In this document: in pieces, positions 46,294 to 58,333 of the stretch | Position numbering within the stretch: position 1 is the stretch's first letter | Layout of the letters: each line of letters starts with the position of its first letter | Assembly (NCBI RefSeq): GCF_029784155.1 | Contig: NC_073693.1 | Coordinates: 353,342,591 to 353,406,590, forward strand | Length of the DNA: 64,000 nt | DNA from: Uranotaenia lowii | Lineage: Eukaryota > Arthropoda > Insecta > Diptera > Culicidae | Direction of reading: 5' to 3' | Notes under the pieces: model-generated | The model's database searches: none | What the model was told of the DNA's origin: nothing | The model's input: only the letters and a program-made list of their open reading frames with translations | Made by a program: the position numbers and the translations under genes

Positions 46294-48217
46294 ATGGAAG
46301 CCGAAATAAGGGGAAAAATTGTGGTTATTTGGAAAATCCATTGTGGTCTGCATCTACGCTAGCTAAACAGCTGAAATTGCCCAGAAATACCGTATGGCGC
46401 GTTATCAAACGGTATAAGCAAACATTCGGAACAAACGAGCCTCAAGCCAATCGTCGGAGTGAAACTGTCGACCGGAAAGTGTGTGGAAAGATTTTGATGA
46501 CGATTAAGAGGAATTGAAATCTGTCTGATCGTGATTTGGCCAAAAAATTCGGTGCTGCCCATAGTACTGTGAGGAGAACTCGACTCCGGGAAGGAATCAA
46601 GTCGTATCGAGCTAGCAAACAGCCAAATCGGACCATAAAACAGAATAGTGTGGCCACAATCCGTGCTCGGAAGCTATACCACCAAATTCGACAGGTTTCT
46701 TCTGATGGACGATAAAACCTATGTCAAGGCTGACTTCGGGCAAATCCCACGTAAAAAATTTCACTTGGAAAGTTAATGGAACACGGGGGTGGATGTTTCA
46801 GCAAAATTTATATTTGTTTTTGCTGACAAATTTGCACGAAAATTTATGATTAAGCAGGCTATTTGCAGCTGTGGCATAAAGCGAAAATTTTCGTTACAAA
46901 TAACAAAGACGTCGGAAGTATACCCAAAAGAGTGTCTGACCTATGTAATACTTTTCAATCCCACACTCTGCTTTATGCTGATGACCTGAAGCTGTTCAGA
47001 AGAATAAGCAGTGCCGTTGACTGTCTTGCCATACAAAACGACATCGGCAGAAAAGAAGACTGATGTCGCTGAAATTGAATGACTGCAAACGCCAAAAAAT
47101 GTAAAATAGTCAACTTCACTCGTGCACGTAACACAGCCAACTTCGAATATCAACTCTCGGGATCAACATTGGAGAATGTCAAGTCCATTCTCGACCTGGG
47201 AGTGAAAATTGACAGCAAACTAACATTCGCTGAACACATCGCGCTCACGTCTGCGAAGGGTTTTGCTGCATTAGGAATTTTGCGTCGTAGCACGGAAGTC
47301 TTCGACGACGTCTATGCTCTGAAAGCAGTATACTGCTCTTCGGTTCGTAGCATTATGGAATACGCCGATCAGGTATGGGCTCCTACTCAGAGTCCACACT
47401 GCTACCGACTTGAAGGTGTCCAGCGAAGCTTCGTTAGGTACGCTGTCCGGCGCCTTCCTTGGAACGAACCACTTCGACTTCCGCCGTACGAGCAAAGGTG
47501 TGCTCTGATACGCATTGCTTCTCTCGAAAAGCATCGTCCCGAGCTACAACAGGCATTTATCTTTGATGTCTTAACTAATCGTGTTGACTTTGCTCGCGTA
47601 CTAGAACGCGTCAACCTATACATATCCACGAGGACACTACGACAACGTCAGTTCCTCTGTATACCTTTTCACCGTACTGTATATGGCCGAAACCATCCCA
47701 TAGATAAATGTTGTACACGTTTCAACTCAGTGTACCATTTTCTAAATTCGATATGTGAAAACGTAGATTAAAATTAGGATTAAGTTGTATTTCTTAGTTT
47801 CAAGTTAGTCTGTACGGTATTCCAACCAAAGATGAACTAAATAAAAAAAAGAGTGTCTCCAAAAACGAATTTCGCCGTTCATTCGATCCCACGACCATCC
47901 CGTAATGTTTTGACCAGGTTTGGGAATCTGTCATTACAGCAAAGTCGTTCAAGAATGGTATGCAAAGAAAGGGGTTCAGTTTGTTCCGAAAAACCTTAAC
48001 CCACCCAATTGCTTTCAGTTCCGCCCTATTGAGAAATACTGGGCAATCATGAAGAGGAGACTCAAGGCAAAGGGAAAGGTTGTCAAAGACATCAATCAGG
48101 TGAAGACCTGGTGGAATAAGATACTTAGCTGAAATGATGGACGAAGAAGGTGTGCGCCGCCTAATGAGCCGTGTTACAGGAAAAATTCAAGAATCCCTTC
48201 GAAACCGTGACGAATAG
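46294..48217 (+). pseudogene. DD37E mariner transposase 2, split by LINE
   Basis: The left part (46294-46937) has many stops, with the helix-turn-helix in LAKQLKLPRNTVWRVIKRY, the first Asp in FLLMDDKTYVKADFG (46700s) and QAICSCGIK. The right part (47859-48217) has the second catalytic region GLGICHYSKVV, where the Asp is lost, and NCFQFRPIEKYWAIMKRRLK with the Glu kept. It is related to, but clearly diverged from, the element at 32126-33393. The terminal repeats could not be located. Confidence 0.75.
46938..47846 (+). mobile_element. 5'-truncated LINE in mariner, 12-bp duplication
   Basis: Flanked by aaaagagtgtct at 46926-46937 and 47847-47858. The RT frame starts inside the catalytic region (SHTLLYADDLKLF, near 46970-47010). 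After a stop a clean 230-codon frame (47079-47771) covers the thumb and C-terminal domain (LDLGVKIDSKLTFAEHI, CSSVRSIMEYADQVWAP, RLEGVQRSFVRYAVRRL). It ends with an A-rich tail (aactaaataaaaaaaa). The near-intact frame suggests a fairly recent insertion; 5' truncation is normal for LINEs. Confidence 0.88.
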
Positions 48218-48319
48218 TTTTATTGGTATTTTTTCTTAACAGTTTGAAGAAAACGCTACATTTGTATAAAAAAATGCTTGAACTCTATAAAAAAAACTGA
48301 AATACAGGCAATTGCTTTT

Positions 48320-49190
48320 GTTACAATTCTATTTGGAGCTAGCTTTACTGGAAAGGTTGTGATCAGCAAAAAGCGGCGTTTCGAACGAACGACGAAGGAT
48401 GTCTTACCGCAGCGGTTTCGATTGGCAATCGCTCAAGCATCACCGACTGATCCCAAGCCTCGGGTTGTCCGGACTGAAAACGCTAGAAAGTAGCCATATC
48501 CGACGAACTCAAATTGCTCCATCAGAACAGCGTTTGGGAGCTTGCTCATCATCACCTTCCGATAGATTTTCGAAAAAAGGACTACAAGTTCGGAAGGATG
48601 ATCCGGCACAAATGTCGTCTGGTGGAAACACCTGTACGTCCATGTACACAACCTACCTTAAACGGATGTTTGGAAGAAGTCATCTTCATGAAGCCTCGCC
48701 TGGTGTTCCTGCTGCGAAGGGACAGGTGTGACATCTGATCAAAATTTTATACGGTCTGAAGCAGTCGGCATAAATGTGGAACCCCAAACTGGACGATGTG
48801 ATGCGGAAAGCTGAATTCAAACTGTTGGAAGCAGACGTGCCTCTGTGTTCGGCATCGAAACGGGAAGATGGTCTACATCATCGTATATGTGGACGATATG
48901 TTGGTCGCAATATCCAGTGAATCCGAGTACCAATAGGTCTTCGAATACTTGCAGACGCCACTTGGAGGTGTGAAGTAGTTTCTTTGTTATACAGGTGATC
49001 CGATCGAAGAAAGGTTTCAATCTGGGTCAAAAAACTTACATCGAGAAGCTGCTAGAGAGGTTAAACCTGAGCAATACGAATGGGTCAAGAATTCCGATGG
49101 ATATCGGATATATAAAATAAAAAGAGGAAACGGGAACTTTCATCAATTGTGACCAATACCAGTCTCGTTGGAAGTTTGCTGAATCTGGTG
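48320..49190 (+). pseudogene. Copia RT fragment
   Basis: Many shifts. Recognisable copia RT pieces in order are NSVWEL near 48530, LNGCLEEVIFMKP near 48665-48700, KILYGLKQSA near 48742, and the catalytic YVDDMLVA near 48889-48910. Then comes QTYIEKLLERLNLSNTNGS (about 49030-49085). Earlier RT and all other pol domains are missing. It may or may not belong with the gag fragment at 42461. Confidence 0.8.
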
Positions 49191-50640
49191 GTGGTGGTGG
49201 TGAACTCGCGGCCAGGCATCGAAAAATCGTCTTAAAAAACCGTCGATCTCGAGCTTAATCTGGCAGGCAAATCAGATGCCGACAGGCCGACGTTGGCTGG
49301 GCAAGCACAGTTCAAGAAAGAGGTCCAAACACGTGAAAACCAATTACCTCATTTCGAGCCGAAAGTAATTGTGAGGAGTTGATCTGTTAGTATCATTAGC
49401 ATGAATTAATCTCTCGCTCCCTGACTCACACGGGCTCTCGGACCACCTGTCATGTTCACGTTCCATTTTTTAATTCAAAATTAAGTATGACCGAGGCTCA
49501 AAACATAGTTCGATTCTATGAACTTAAAGTTAAGTCCCCTTTTTTCTCCTTGCGATGGTTCAAAATGGAGTTCGAACTGCGAACTCAAAATTGATCCTTT
49601 TTTTCCTTCGGCGAGGGAGCAAAGCTGAGTTCGACCTTATGAACTAAAAATTGAACTCTCTTTGGTGGACTGAAAACAATAAGCGAGTTTAGTTCGAACC
49701 GGAACAGCAACCAACGAACACTTCGCAAAATTTTGTCGTTCCGGAACAATAACCGGAAGACTATGAAAGAATTCATAATAAAATGTTCACCGTGTCAGCA
49801 TAAAATTCTGTCCGTCATTGTCATCATATGGTGAGCGGCTTGGAATGTCCGGAAACTTCCGGATGTTATTTACTTCCCGTGGGAAGCGACATCCGGAAGT
49901 TTTCTTTGACCGGGAGGAAACAGCAACATCCGGGTACAACAAATTTTAATCATCCTTTAATTCCCTGAAAATGAGCTACCCTCGAATAGAAAGAATAAAT
50001 TCGAGTTCGGCTGCCGAACTTAGTATTGAGTATGCCTATCAGAACTTAGTTTTGCGATTGCCGAGTCAAACTCAAAGTTGAGGGCTGCCACCGAAGTGCT
50101 GTTTTGAACCAAAACTACTTAATTTTGAGTTTAAAAAAAATGAGCGTGTTGATCAGAAACCGGTCCACAGTGAGTCAAGGTCCTCGCGGTAAGCATCATC
50201 ATCGGCTCGGTAGGTTCTCGATGCAGGTCAATAGGAAAACCAGAGATTTCTTCGGTTAGTCGAGCTGAGTTTTCACAATAGCGATTCTACCAGGAGTTTT
50301 TTTGTTTTTGTTTTTAAATAAATCGACAGTTTTTAAATCAAATTATTCTTATTTCTTCGGTTAGTCAGGCTGAGTTTTCACAGGTATCAGAAAAGGGTTA
50401 GGCTTAAAAGCGGAACGTTATCCAAACAAACGGGAAAATTGTGCCTAGCCTTTTTTGTAGATTTCATCATATACCTGAGAAACTTGAAAATCTATTAAAA
50501 GAATAAAAAAATAAATTCAATAGATTAAACATCCAATGGTACACAAAAGGTACAGAAAAAAATCGATCCCTAGAAACAATAGAAACCGTAGATAGACGGG
50601 AGAATTTTTGAACACCTAGTCACTAAAGTTAGTTCTAAAG
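49191..50640. other. Non-coding, includes diverged 60-bp tandem units
   Basis: About three diverged copies of a unit of roughly 58-65 bp containing agttcga...gaact.aaa.ttga are found at 49505-49700. The rest has no ORF or element that I can support. Confidence 0.5.
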
Positions 50641-50877
50641 TTCTAAAGTTAGTGTTTACATAATTCAATTATCAAGTTTTGATTAAAAAAAAGTCTGTAA
50701 CCGACAATGTTCCGAATCTTATGTTCATGATGTTTAATAAACATGTTGGAGTCTGGCTTGCAACGCACGAACGAAAACCTAAAAGGAAACGTAGGTATTC
50801 GAACATAAACTTTAAGAAGGGGGCAGTGACATGGGGTGTAGTACGATCTCTCCACCTGGAGAGAGCTAATCTGTGGA

Positions 50878-52696
50878 TTACCGTCCAGCGACGATGGTGG
50901 CAGTATTGAGTAGAAGTGATGTCGTGGCAGGTTGTTGTTGTTGTTGTTGCGATTGCTGGTGTTGCTGCTGCTGTTGTTGCTGGGACACAACCGCAAGTGG
51001 TGGCGGAGGAAGGATCACGGAAGCAGCTGCGGCCTGTTGCTGATCAACGGCGGCGACCGCTCGGTTCTGTTTGCTGGCCTTCACACTGCCGGATGGGTTC
51101 TTCTGGGCCATGTGCGTTTGGTAGTGTTTGGCCAGGTGGGCCTTTTGGCGAAAACTTTTGCCACAGAGGGAACAGGCGAACGGTTTCTCGCCGGTGTGGG
51201 TCCGGATATGCACGTTGACGGAGTATTTATCCTTGAAGCCCTTGGAACAGATCGAGCAGTAGTGTAGCGATCGTTCCTTCCGTTGACCGTTACAATGGGT
51301 AGGGCTGGGGTTGTTGGCACTGCTGTGGCTGGTCGTGTTCAGTAGCGAGCCGGAAGTGTTGTTGAGGTTGCTCATACTGCTGTTATTGTTGTTGTTGACC
51401 GCTGCTGCTATGCTGGGGTTTCCGGTTGCGGAGGAGTTTGCACTGTTGTTGTTGTTGTTATTGTTGAGAGATCGCTTGTACTTCTTGGAAGATCGAGGTG
51501 CTTTCACCTTGGCAGTGGAAGTTGTCGTGACAACATCGGAGGACGTCGTGGTCGAAATGACGTGATGGTTGGTGTTGTTTGCACTCGATATCACTAGGTT
51601 GTTGTTGTTGTTACCGTTATTACTACTGATAAGGTTGTTAGGATTGTGGTGTTGTTGGTTGTTGATGGCAGCGGGTTCGACGATAATTTCGGTGTAGTTA
51701 TTATCAGTACAAAACTGCTGGACTTCTGTGGCGATCCGTTTCAACTTTTCGTAGTCTTCGGTGAAGGCCGAATCGAGCGTAAGGAACATGTCGTCGACTA
51801 CGACGCCCGAGCCCAGATCCCCGACATTCGGGGTGAGCGATTGGTGGTGATGCGGGTGATTGGAGTTGGGCGAATGCATCGTGGCATCTTCGAAGAGCGG
51901 ATTCACCAGGGTGGAATCGGCGTAGCCTAGCGACTCGGCCTCTCCCGGGTAAAGTACCCTCCGAAGTTCTTCCTCTTTGATTTGACCTGCGGGTATGACT
52001 GTGATGCCGTTCTGTAGCTGCACCGGGGATCCCTTGGTATAACCTTTCCCCTGGAGGGCACTTCGCAGCAAGGACTCGGGCGTCTCGTGCTCTATCACGT
52101 TGTGATCCGACATCTGCCAGTCGTTGTTGTTGTTCTGGTAGGCTATCACACTGTTCGGATCCATCAGGCTGTTGGACAGCACAATGTTGGTAGATGTAAC
52201 GGGTATTTGTTGTACTTGTTGGTGAAGATGTTGGCTAGCTAGCAGATCGTGTTGTTGTTGCTGCTGCTGTTGCTGTTGGGATTGATCGTCCTTGGCGTGA
52301 TGATCCGTCCCGAAGCCACTGTCGTCGTAGGAGTAACACTCGGTCTTGACATACCCAGGAAAACCACCGAGTATCGTGTCGAGATCCAGATTCGATGCAG
52401 GAGGCGGAGGTTCGGTGGCAGTTGGTTCCTTCCGAAGGACCCACGGCTCCGGAGCGCCGTTCAGTACCGTCAGGGTGTAGATCTGTAAGAGATGGTGAAA
52501 TTAGTATAGTGTGAATGAAATGTAGATTTTTGTTAGAAAAATCAATACATACCTGCCCATCGGTATCGGTAACGGTGTTCTCAACGGCCGCCCCCGCATG
52601 GTTCGTTCCGTTATTCTGCTGGATCCAACAGTAGCGGTTGATGTCATCGAACATGGACTGATCGAGACGGTTAGCGTCCTTGTCGGGCCCCCAGAA
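50878..52696 (-). CDS. Two-finger C2H2 zinc-finger protein, 3' exons
   Basis: Exon 52696-52553 (48 codons) and exon 52482-50878 (last, stop TAA) are joined in phase 0 by an intron of 70 bp with gtatgt and ctcttacag ends. The frame reads FWGPDKDANRLDQSMFDD, IYTLTVLNGAPEPW, Gln and Asn runs, and an acidic helical segment (LTLDSAFTEDYEKLKRIATE). Two adjacent C2H2 fingers follow (CSICSKGFKDKYSVNVH..., then CSLCGKSFRQKAHLAKH...) with a canonical TGEKPF linker at 51258-51109, and a Gln-rich tail. At least 582 residues are present; upstream exons are not found. It is probably a nuclear DNA-binding transcription factor, with Gln/Asn runs acting as low-complexity regions. The family is not named with confidence. 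The BEL element at 53603 may lie in an upstream intron. Confidence 0.85.
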
Positions 52697-53602
52697 CTGG
52701 AATTGGAGCAAAGAAACAGAAAGACAATTAGAAACGGGGAAAAGGTCATTCATTCGTACGTCGGCCCCCACACTTTTTGGCCACACGCCGCCACATGCAT
52801 GCTTCGCGGAACGTTATGGGGGCCACCTTTGCTCAAACAATAAACTCCCAGGGAGTCGTTACTGGGCAGTAGAACGCAGCGGTTAAAATGTGAAAAATAT
52901 ATTGCTCCGGTGAATTTTTACGATCGATAAATCCCCGCTGTCCCGGCACTCGCCAAATTAAAGTCGTTTTGCCGTAGCGCCATAACCTTAAATTAAGAGG
53001 TAGAGAAATATGAAACAACCACACAAAAAAAATGTGTCACCCAACCAATGATGTTTTTCAACCATCCCTCCCCAAGAAATCGTTGTTGGTTGGCTAATTT
53101 TTTCGTCATTGCTTATTTTCCCCGCATTCAGCTTATCTGGAAAACGATTATCGCGGAACTTTTCCACCGACCAAAAATGCCGCCATATTTCGGTCGATGG
53201 GATTTATGAACCATTAGCTCCCTGTCGGTTGCTTTCCCTACGCTGCTGACTGGAGGCCACTGGCGGCAAATGGCGAAAGGCTTGGCTACGTAAAACCGGT
53301 AATGTTCATCAAAAGATAAGGCGTTACCAAACGATTGAAGGCGAAAAATTACCGTATTCTTTCTTTTTGCCGGTTCAACTTAAATGACTGAGACGATTGC
53401 GGGAGTTGTTTATAATGTAATCACGAATCTCCCCAGCCCATTTGAAAGGTTGTTATCTTGAGGAATTAACTTCACAAGAAACGACCTTGGAGGAACCCGG
53501 TTTCAATCTTGGATTGTTGACCATCTTAGATTCAACGCCTTTTTCTACCTGACTGAAATCTTATACGTTCCTTTTTAAGTAAGCCTAACTGCATAAGTGA
53601 TC
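52697..53602 (-). other. Probable intron of the zinc-finger gene
   Basis: The acceptor (tccaattccag on the minus strand) is directly above 52696. No further exon with a matching donor is visible to 53602. Confidence 0.5.
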
Positions 53603-54159
53603 TGTCGAGGGCTCAGGGTTGCAGTGGGTGATTCCCAGACATTAATTTAGCGGACACTAGCTCCCAAATTTCGGGTGAGTTTCTTTTATTCACTTTTGCG
53701 GTTTTTCTTGAGATCAAATGATGACACTTGCACTGATAGTTCAAACAGTTTATTTTAAACAATTACTACACACTTTATTTTTAACTTTAGAAGACTTTTA
53801 CTGACTTATATTGAATTTTATTACTAAACACTTAACATCAAGAAACAACAATGATTTTGAACTTGCGGCTTGGCCGTCTACTCTTCGTGCTGGAACAAAT
53901 TGAAGTGATCGGGATGATGGCGGTTCGATATGCCCAAGCCTATCTTCGCGGTGCATAGAACGCCATATCTCCCGCCAAGAAACTCGCGGAGTTCTATCAT
54001 AATAGGTTCGAAATATTTCTCGCCTCACGCGCCGTCGGTGTTTGCGCCGTCGGTAGTTGCGCCGTCGGTAGTTGCGCCGTCGGTAGTTGCGCCGTCGGTG
54101 ATTGCGCCGTGTCGAAATTACGCTGGCTGATGTAGAGGATCGATTTCCATGCATAAACA
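53603..54159 (-). repeat. 3' LTR of BEL/Pao element 2
   Basis: 557 bp. It contains a short minisatellite of 15-bp units (gccgtcggtagttgc type, 54030-54112), one unit shorter than in the other LTR. Confidence 0.93.
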
Positions 54160-55611
54160 TCCTGCCACCTCCAGAAATGACCATTTCTGGATAACGTTGA
54201 AATCGTCTTCGCTGCAGCCGTGGGACCATGCGCTTTGATCTGGGGAAAATATAAGACCCGGTAGACCTGGACGAAAACGTACAAAATATTGGAATGGTCC
54301 TCACCTGGGACCCAAATTATCTGGGGGCCTTGTATTTATAATCGTAACTGCTTTATCTGCCTTCAAAACCATCAAACCAAACCCGTATCATTGAGATCCT
54401 TGTTCATTGATGATCTTCGTCTCCATTCAGTTCTGCATTCATTGATGCGATTGATAACAAAGTTATGTGAATGCTATCCTACCAACATCTTCTCGTTTCT
54501 GTGTCAACCCAAAATTCCCATCTGCTCTATGAAGTGTTTCAGTTGCCCATTGTATAGTTTAGAAAATAATCGATCTGTGCCTGGCACTTATCATCTGCTC
54601 TGAGCTCAAGTAGCACAGTTGCTCGCAGCAACCCCGAAACCACGTAAAATCTTCTCTTTGAAATTAAACCCATATCCTATGCCATAACAACCAACCAGCC
54701 GAAAACTCTGAGCATCAAATCCAGAATATCTTATTTCATCGGCGAAAACATTGCGAAGCCCAGACGAACACTACCACTTGTGGCTTTCCTTGCTTGCTGT
54801 TGTTGGAATTGTTCTCCAGGGAACGATCGATTTGAGAGATGCTCGGGATACTGGTAGCTTTGCCGTCAGCTGATCGATCAGCTGTTCGATAAGCATGTGT
54901 TCGGTGATCCGCTCGATTACCAATACATCGTAACTGGTCGACCGGGAGCTGGAAATGGACCCGAAGCAATCGTTGATGGTAAGAGCGTGGCCCTGGAGAG
55001 TGAAGAGGAGAGCCTGAGAGAACGATTAGCTGTTTTGGTTCGTCTGGTCGCAAGATTATTCCATCCACCCTGGTGACGTCATCGAGTTGGATCACCGCTC
55101 GTTGGACAAACGCTGCTGTTGTGTGAGGCCTTCGGCAGTTGCAAATTGATGCTGACCAGCAGAACACTGTTCTCTGCCACCATGAAGATTGTCGATGCTG
55201 TGCTGGTGGATCACAGAAGTTACGTCTTCTGCAAATGAACAACCCTTCTTATTCCGAAATCTTAACCCAATCCCAATATAGCCCAAGTGTTATAAAAATG
55301 CAATATCTTATACGTGTAAGCCGACTGCTGAAGCCTCCATTCAGCAGGACTGATGTTGAAAATATCTTCGTCGTTCAATATTCATTATTCTGCCACCGTC
55401 TGTGCGCACGCAATTTGAGCCAAGTAAACAAACACCCCGCGATAGCCCTGTCTGTTGCCTATGCTTCTTACCCCTCAATCGCTTGCTCTCTTAATAAACG
55501 AGTTGATCAAAAGCCGAAGTTTTGTCGAACGTAACCGTGTGTGGAAATGTTCGTGTAAGTTGATCATGGATCAAGCGCTGAAATGTTGGTTGGAGAATGT
55601 TTCTGTGTGGG
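54160..55611 (-). other. BEL element 2 interior, no recognisable pol
   Basis: A sense-strand ORF of 168 codons (55242-54736) has no recognisable domain. On the opposite strand a 70-codon open frame near 54858-55075 (IVTGRPGAGNGPEAIVDGK) looks protein-like but has no start. The region just before the 3' LTR has a purine-rich ctggaggtggcagga-like tract on the element strand, the likely polypurine tract. Confidence 0.45.
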
Positions 55612-57792
55612 TCATGGATACAATTTCGTTTCTCTAGATGCTAATCGATTGGTGTGAGATCGCAATAGGATCGCGCGCATACTACTATGCTGAATTACCG
55701 GTTGGTGGGAGCGACAGTAGACTGGTTTAGATGTATGCTCGCACTCGATCACTTGTTCCATGTGACCGGGCCGAAAATACTCCGTACTAACTTTATGGTA
55801 TTGGTCCACCAGAGGATGTTTGTTTACCAATCGATTATCCAACAGCTGATTGATGACGTCATCCTTCGAAGGGAAACGAAAGCTGTCGCGATCATGCAAT
55901 GGGTTGACTGTAGCTACGTTACATGAAATGGGGGTGCTGATTGATGCATTTGACAGGGTTTTCCCAGAGACGACCCATCCGAAAACTGTATTGATTAGGA
56001 ACGGCTGTGAGTCACTCAAACAAATGTTACCGGGAACAGAAAACAGATCAAAAAATATCTCGGCTCCCAGCACGAGATCAATAGGTTGCCTTGTATAAAA
56101 TGCTGGATCAGCTAATTGTAAGTTTTCGGGAATTGACCATTGGGAAATGTCTATGTTCACCGTCGGCAAATCAATGGTAACTTTGGGTAAAATGAGCAAA
56201 GGCACAGTTGCAGTAAACTCCGAGGTACGGGATTTGATTAAGGCTTGAAATTGGAAATTGACGTTAGTAGACGAGTTTCCAATCCCGGCAATTGGTACGT
56301 CAACCTTCGTACGTTTTGCCTGCATGAGCTTGTACAAGCGATTGGAGGCAAAACAACACTCGCTGCCTGAATCCAGCAGGGCTCGAGCCAAGTGTTGTTT
56401 TCCCGTGTCGTCAACAACAACGACTACTGCCGTGGCTAGAATCACTCGGGGTCGATCGGAGATGTGTGAGTTACAGCTGGTGATCCCCGTGTGTGCTGCA
56501 TTGCTTCTCGGAGCTGGAGTTGGAGCTGGGAACGGTGACTGTTGTATGTTGATCGTTGGTGGGTTGCTAATAGAGTGAATTTCTTTTGGGCTGGTCTGTG
56601 TAGGATTGGCAGGGCACAGGAGCGTGTGATGTGTTGACCTACAGTTCTTGCAGCAGTTAATCGATCGGCATTCGCGCGCGTGGTGGCCTCTCCGTAGGCA
56701 ATTTAGGCACAATCGGTTTCGTTTGGCTAGTGCGGTTTTTTGCTGAACGGACAGTTTGTTGAAAATGGGGCACTGGTAAATAATGTGATATTGTGAACAA
56801 ACGACACATATTCGGGCTCTGGGGGTTTGAAATGCAGCATAGCTTCCGGAGCGTGAATTATTGTGGCGATTTTGGGATAGGGATTTGGGTTCAGTGTGTG
56901 TGTGGGGTGTTAGCTGTTCTAAGACAGCTACTCTGCGCTGGATGAAGGAGGTAAGTTCTTGAAACGTTGTGGTTTCTATGGCAGATGAATGGTCTTCCCA
57001 ATCTCGGCGGGTGCTGGGATCTAAGCGGGTCGAAAGAAGATGAATCAAAAGTATGTCCCAGTGTTCTGTTGATTCACCCAGCTGTTTTAATATTCTGACG
57101 TTTGCGTCGAACTGTTCAACCAATGTGTGCAGTTCCGTAGCCGATTCTCGTCGCAGAATCGGAAAATCAAAAAGTGTCTGAACGTAGCTACGTTTGAGCA
57201 ATCGGGAATTTTGATAGTGTTGGGTTAGCAAATTCCAAGCTACGTTGTAATTTGTGGCGGATATTGGAATAGTTTGAATTAATTTTAGAGCCTCTCCAGA
57301 AAGTGATGCTCGAAGATAGTAAAATTTCTGGATGCTTGACAATTCTTGTGATGAGTGGACCAGTGAAACAAAAAGGTCATGGAAATTGAGCCAGTGCTCG
57401 AAATTTCCTGCAAATTCGGGCAATTTTACGTCGGGCAACTTGACGTGCGTGTAATGGGGTTGTGTGGCATGAGTTGGTGGTTGTGTTGTGGCTTGTGGAG
57501 GGCATTTTTGAAGCAAAAATCCCTTCACTCGATAGTAAGCGGTTTCAAATGAAGTTTTTTGTTCGAGGTACTTATCCAGTGCTTCAGGTGCTTCGTCGAG
57601 TGTTTCCAGTTCTGACTGGACCTTAGCATATTCGGACCAGATTTCGACGACAGCTTCAAGTCGGACTGGTGCTTCTGCGATGTCTCGGGGCTCTTGGAAA
57701 TTCTCGACGAATTTATAGATGTTGCTGAATGATGCCGATAAACTGCGCCGACGGGCTTTGAGGCTGCGCAGTTTTCGCTCGGTAGATGACAT
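55612..57792 (-). CDS. BEL/Pao Gag-protease with truncated RT start
   Basis: An intact 726-residue ORF from ATG. The N-terminus is basic (SSTERKLRSLKARRRSLSAS). The Gag core (DUF1759 type) has LPEFAGNFEHWLNFHDLF and YLRASLSGEAL at about 120-290. Zinc knuckles at about 330-395 include CLNCLRRGHHAREC and CRSTHHTLLC. The protease (DUF1758 type) has ALLDSGSECCF near 470 with the catalytic D-S-G intact, then LVLGAEIFFDLF and TVFGWVVSGK near 570-610. The last 60 residues match the beginning of BEL RT (TEYFRPGHMEQV, HQPVIQHSSM) and then end. So the ORF is an internal deletion fused just inside RT. Confidence 0.9.
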   Translation of the reverse strand: MSSTERKLRSLKARRRSLSASFSNIYKFVENFQEPRDIAEAPVRLEAVVEIWSEYAKVQSELETLDEAPEALDKYLEQKTSFETAYYRVKGFLLQKCPPQATTQPPTHATQPHYTHVKLPDVKLPEFAGNFEHWLNFHDLFVSLVHSSQELSSIQKFYYLRASLSGEALKLIQTIPISATNYNVAWNLLTQHYQNSRLLKRSYVQTLFDFPILRRESATELHTLVEQFDANVRILKQLGESTEHWDILLIHLLSTRLDPSTRRDWEDHSSAIETTTFQELTSFIQRRVAVLEQLTPHTHTEPKSLSQNRHNNSRSGSYAAFQTPRARICVVCSQYHIIYQCPIFNKLSVQQKTALAKRNRLCLNCLRRGHHARECRSINCCKNCRSTHHTLLCPANPTQTSPKEIHSISNPPTINIQQSPFPAPTPAPRSNAAHTGITSCNSHISDRPRVILATAVVVVVDDTGKQHLARALLDSGSECCFASNRLYKLMQAKRTKVDVPIAGIGNSSTNVNFQFQALIKSRTSEFTATVPLLILPKVTIDLPTVNIDISQWSIPENLQLADPAFYTRQPIDLVLGAEIFFDLFSVPGNICLSDSQPFLINTVFGWVVSGKTLSNASISTPISCNVATVNPLHDRDSFRFPSKDDVINQLLDNRLVNKHPLVDQYHKVSTEYFRPGHMEQVIECEHTSKPVYCRSHQPVIQHSSMRAILLRSHTNRLASRETKLYP

Positions 57793-58333
57793 TATGTGCG
57801 ATGGGGAATCTAAAAGTTGAGACCAAGTAGCTCGGCAAGCAACAATTAAGTGTTTGGAATGCTAATTACCTTAGCAAGGCAAGGAATTTGCCTTGTATTT
57901 TTATAAATCCTGCTGCTGGCTAATTGTTGCTTGGTTGTACTGGTTCTCTCGAGTGATGAAATGGTCACAGCTGAAGTGAGGTGCTTGACCGAAGCAAGTT
58001 GCTGCTAGTGTTGAGTTGTTGTTCCAGGCACGGTTGGTATCGAATCGATCCGCCGATCTCCGACGGAGATGATGTGATGTGTGCAGCCGAATGTGGTGAT
58101 GATTTGTGCAACAAAAGAGATCCGGTAGAGATGAACACGGAATGTAGTGCGATTGGAGTGCTACTAACCTTTTCGATGATAGAAATATGCCTTGTACCTA
58201 TATTTCTTTGTGCTCAGCTGAACTGCGTTCCCAAAGATGGCGCTTGGCGTCCGCGGTTGCGATGGCGTTGGGGCTATCGGCACTGTAGCTTCCAGATAGG
58301 TCTAATCCGGATCCGTTCCGGATTCAGGGCCTC

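Noticed and set aside
50916..51565. Leu-rich plus-strand ORFs over the zinc-finger gene
   Set aside because: Reverse-strand reading of Gln/Asn codons gives Leu/Val runs. The minus strand carries the real fingers.
53798..54304. Arg-rich ORF in the BEL element 2 LTR
   Set aside because: It arises from the 15-bp LTR minisatellite. The frame is repeated in the other LTR and has no start-stop context of a gene.
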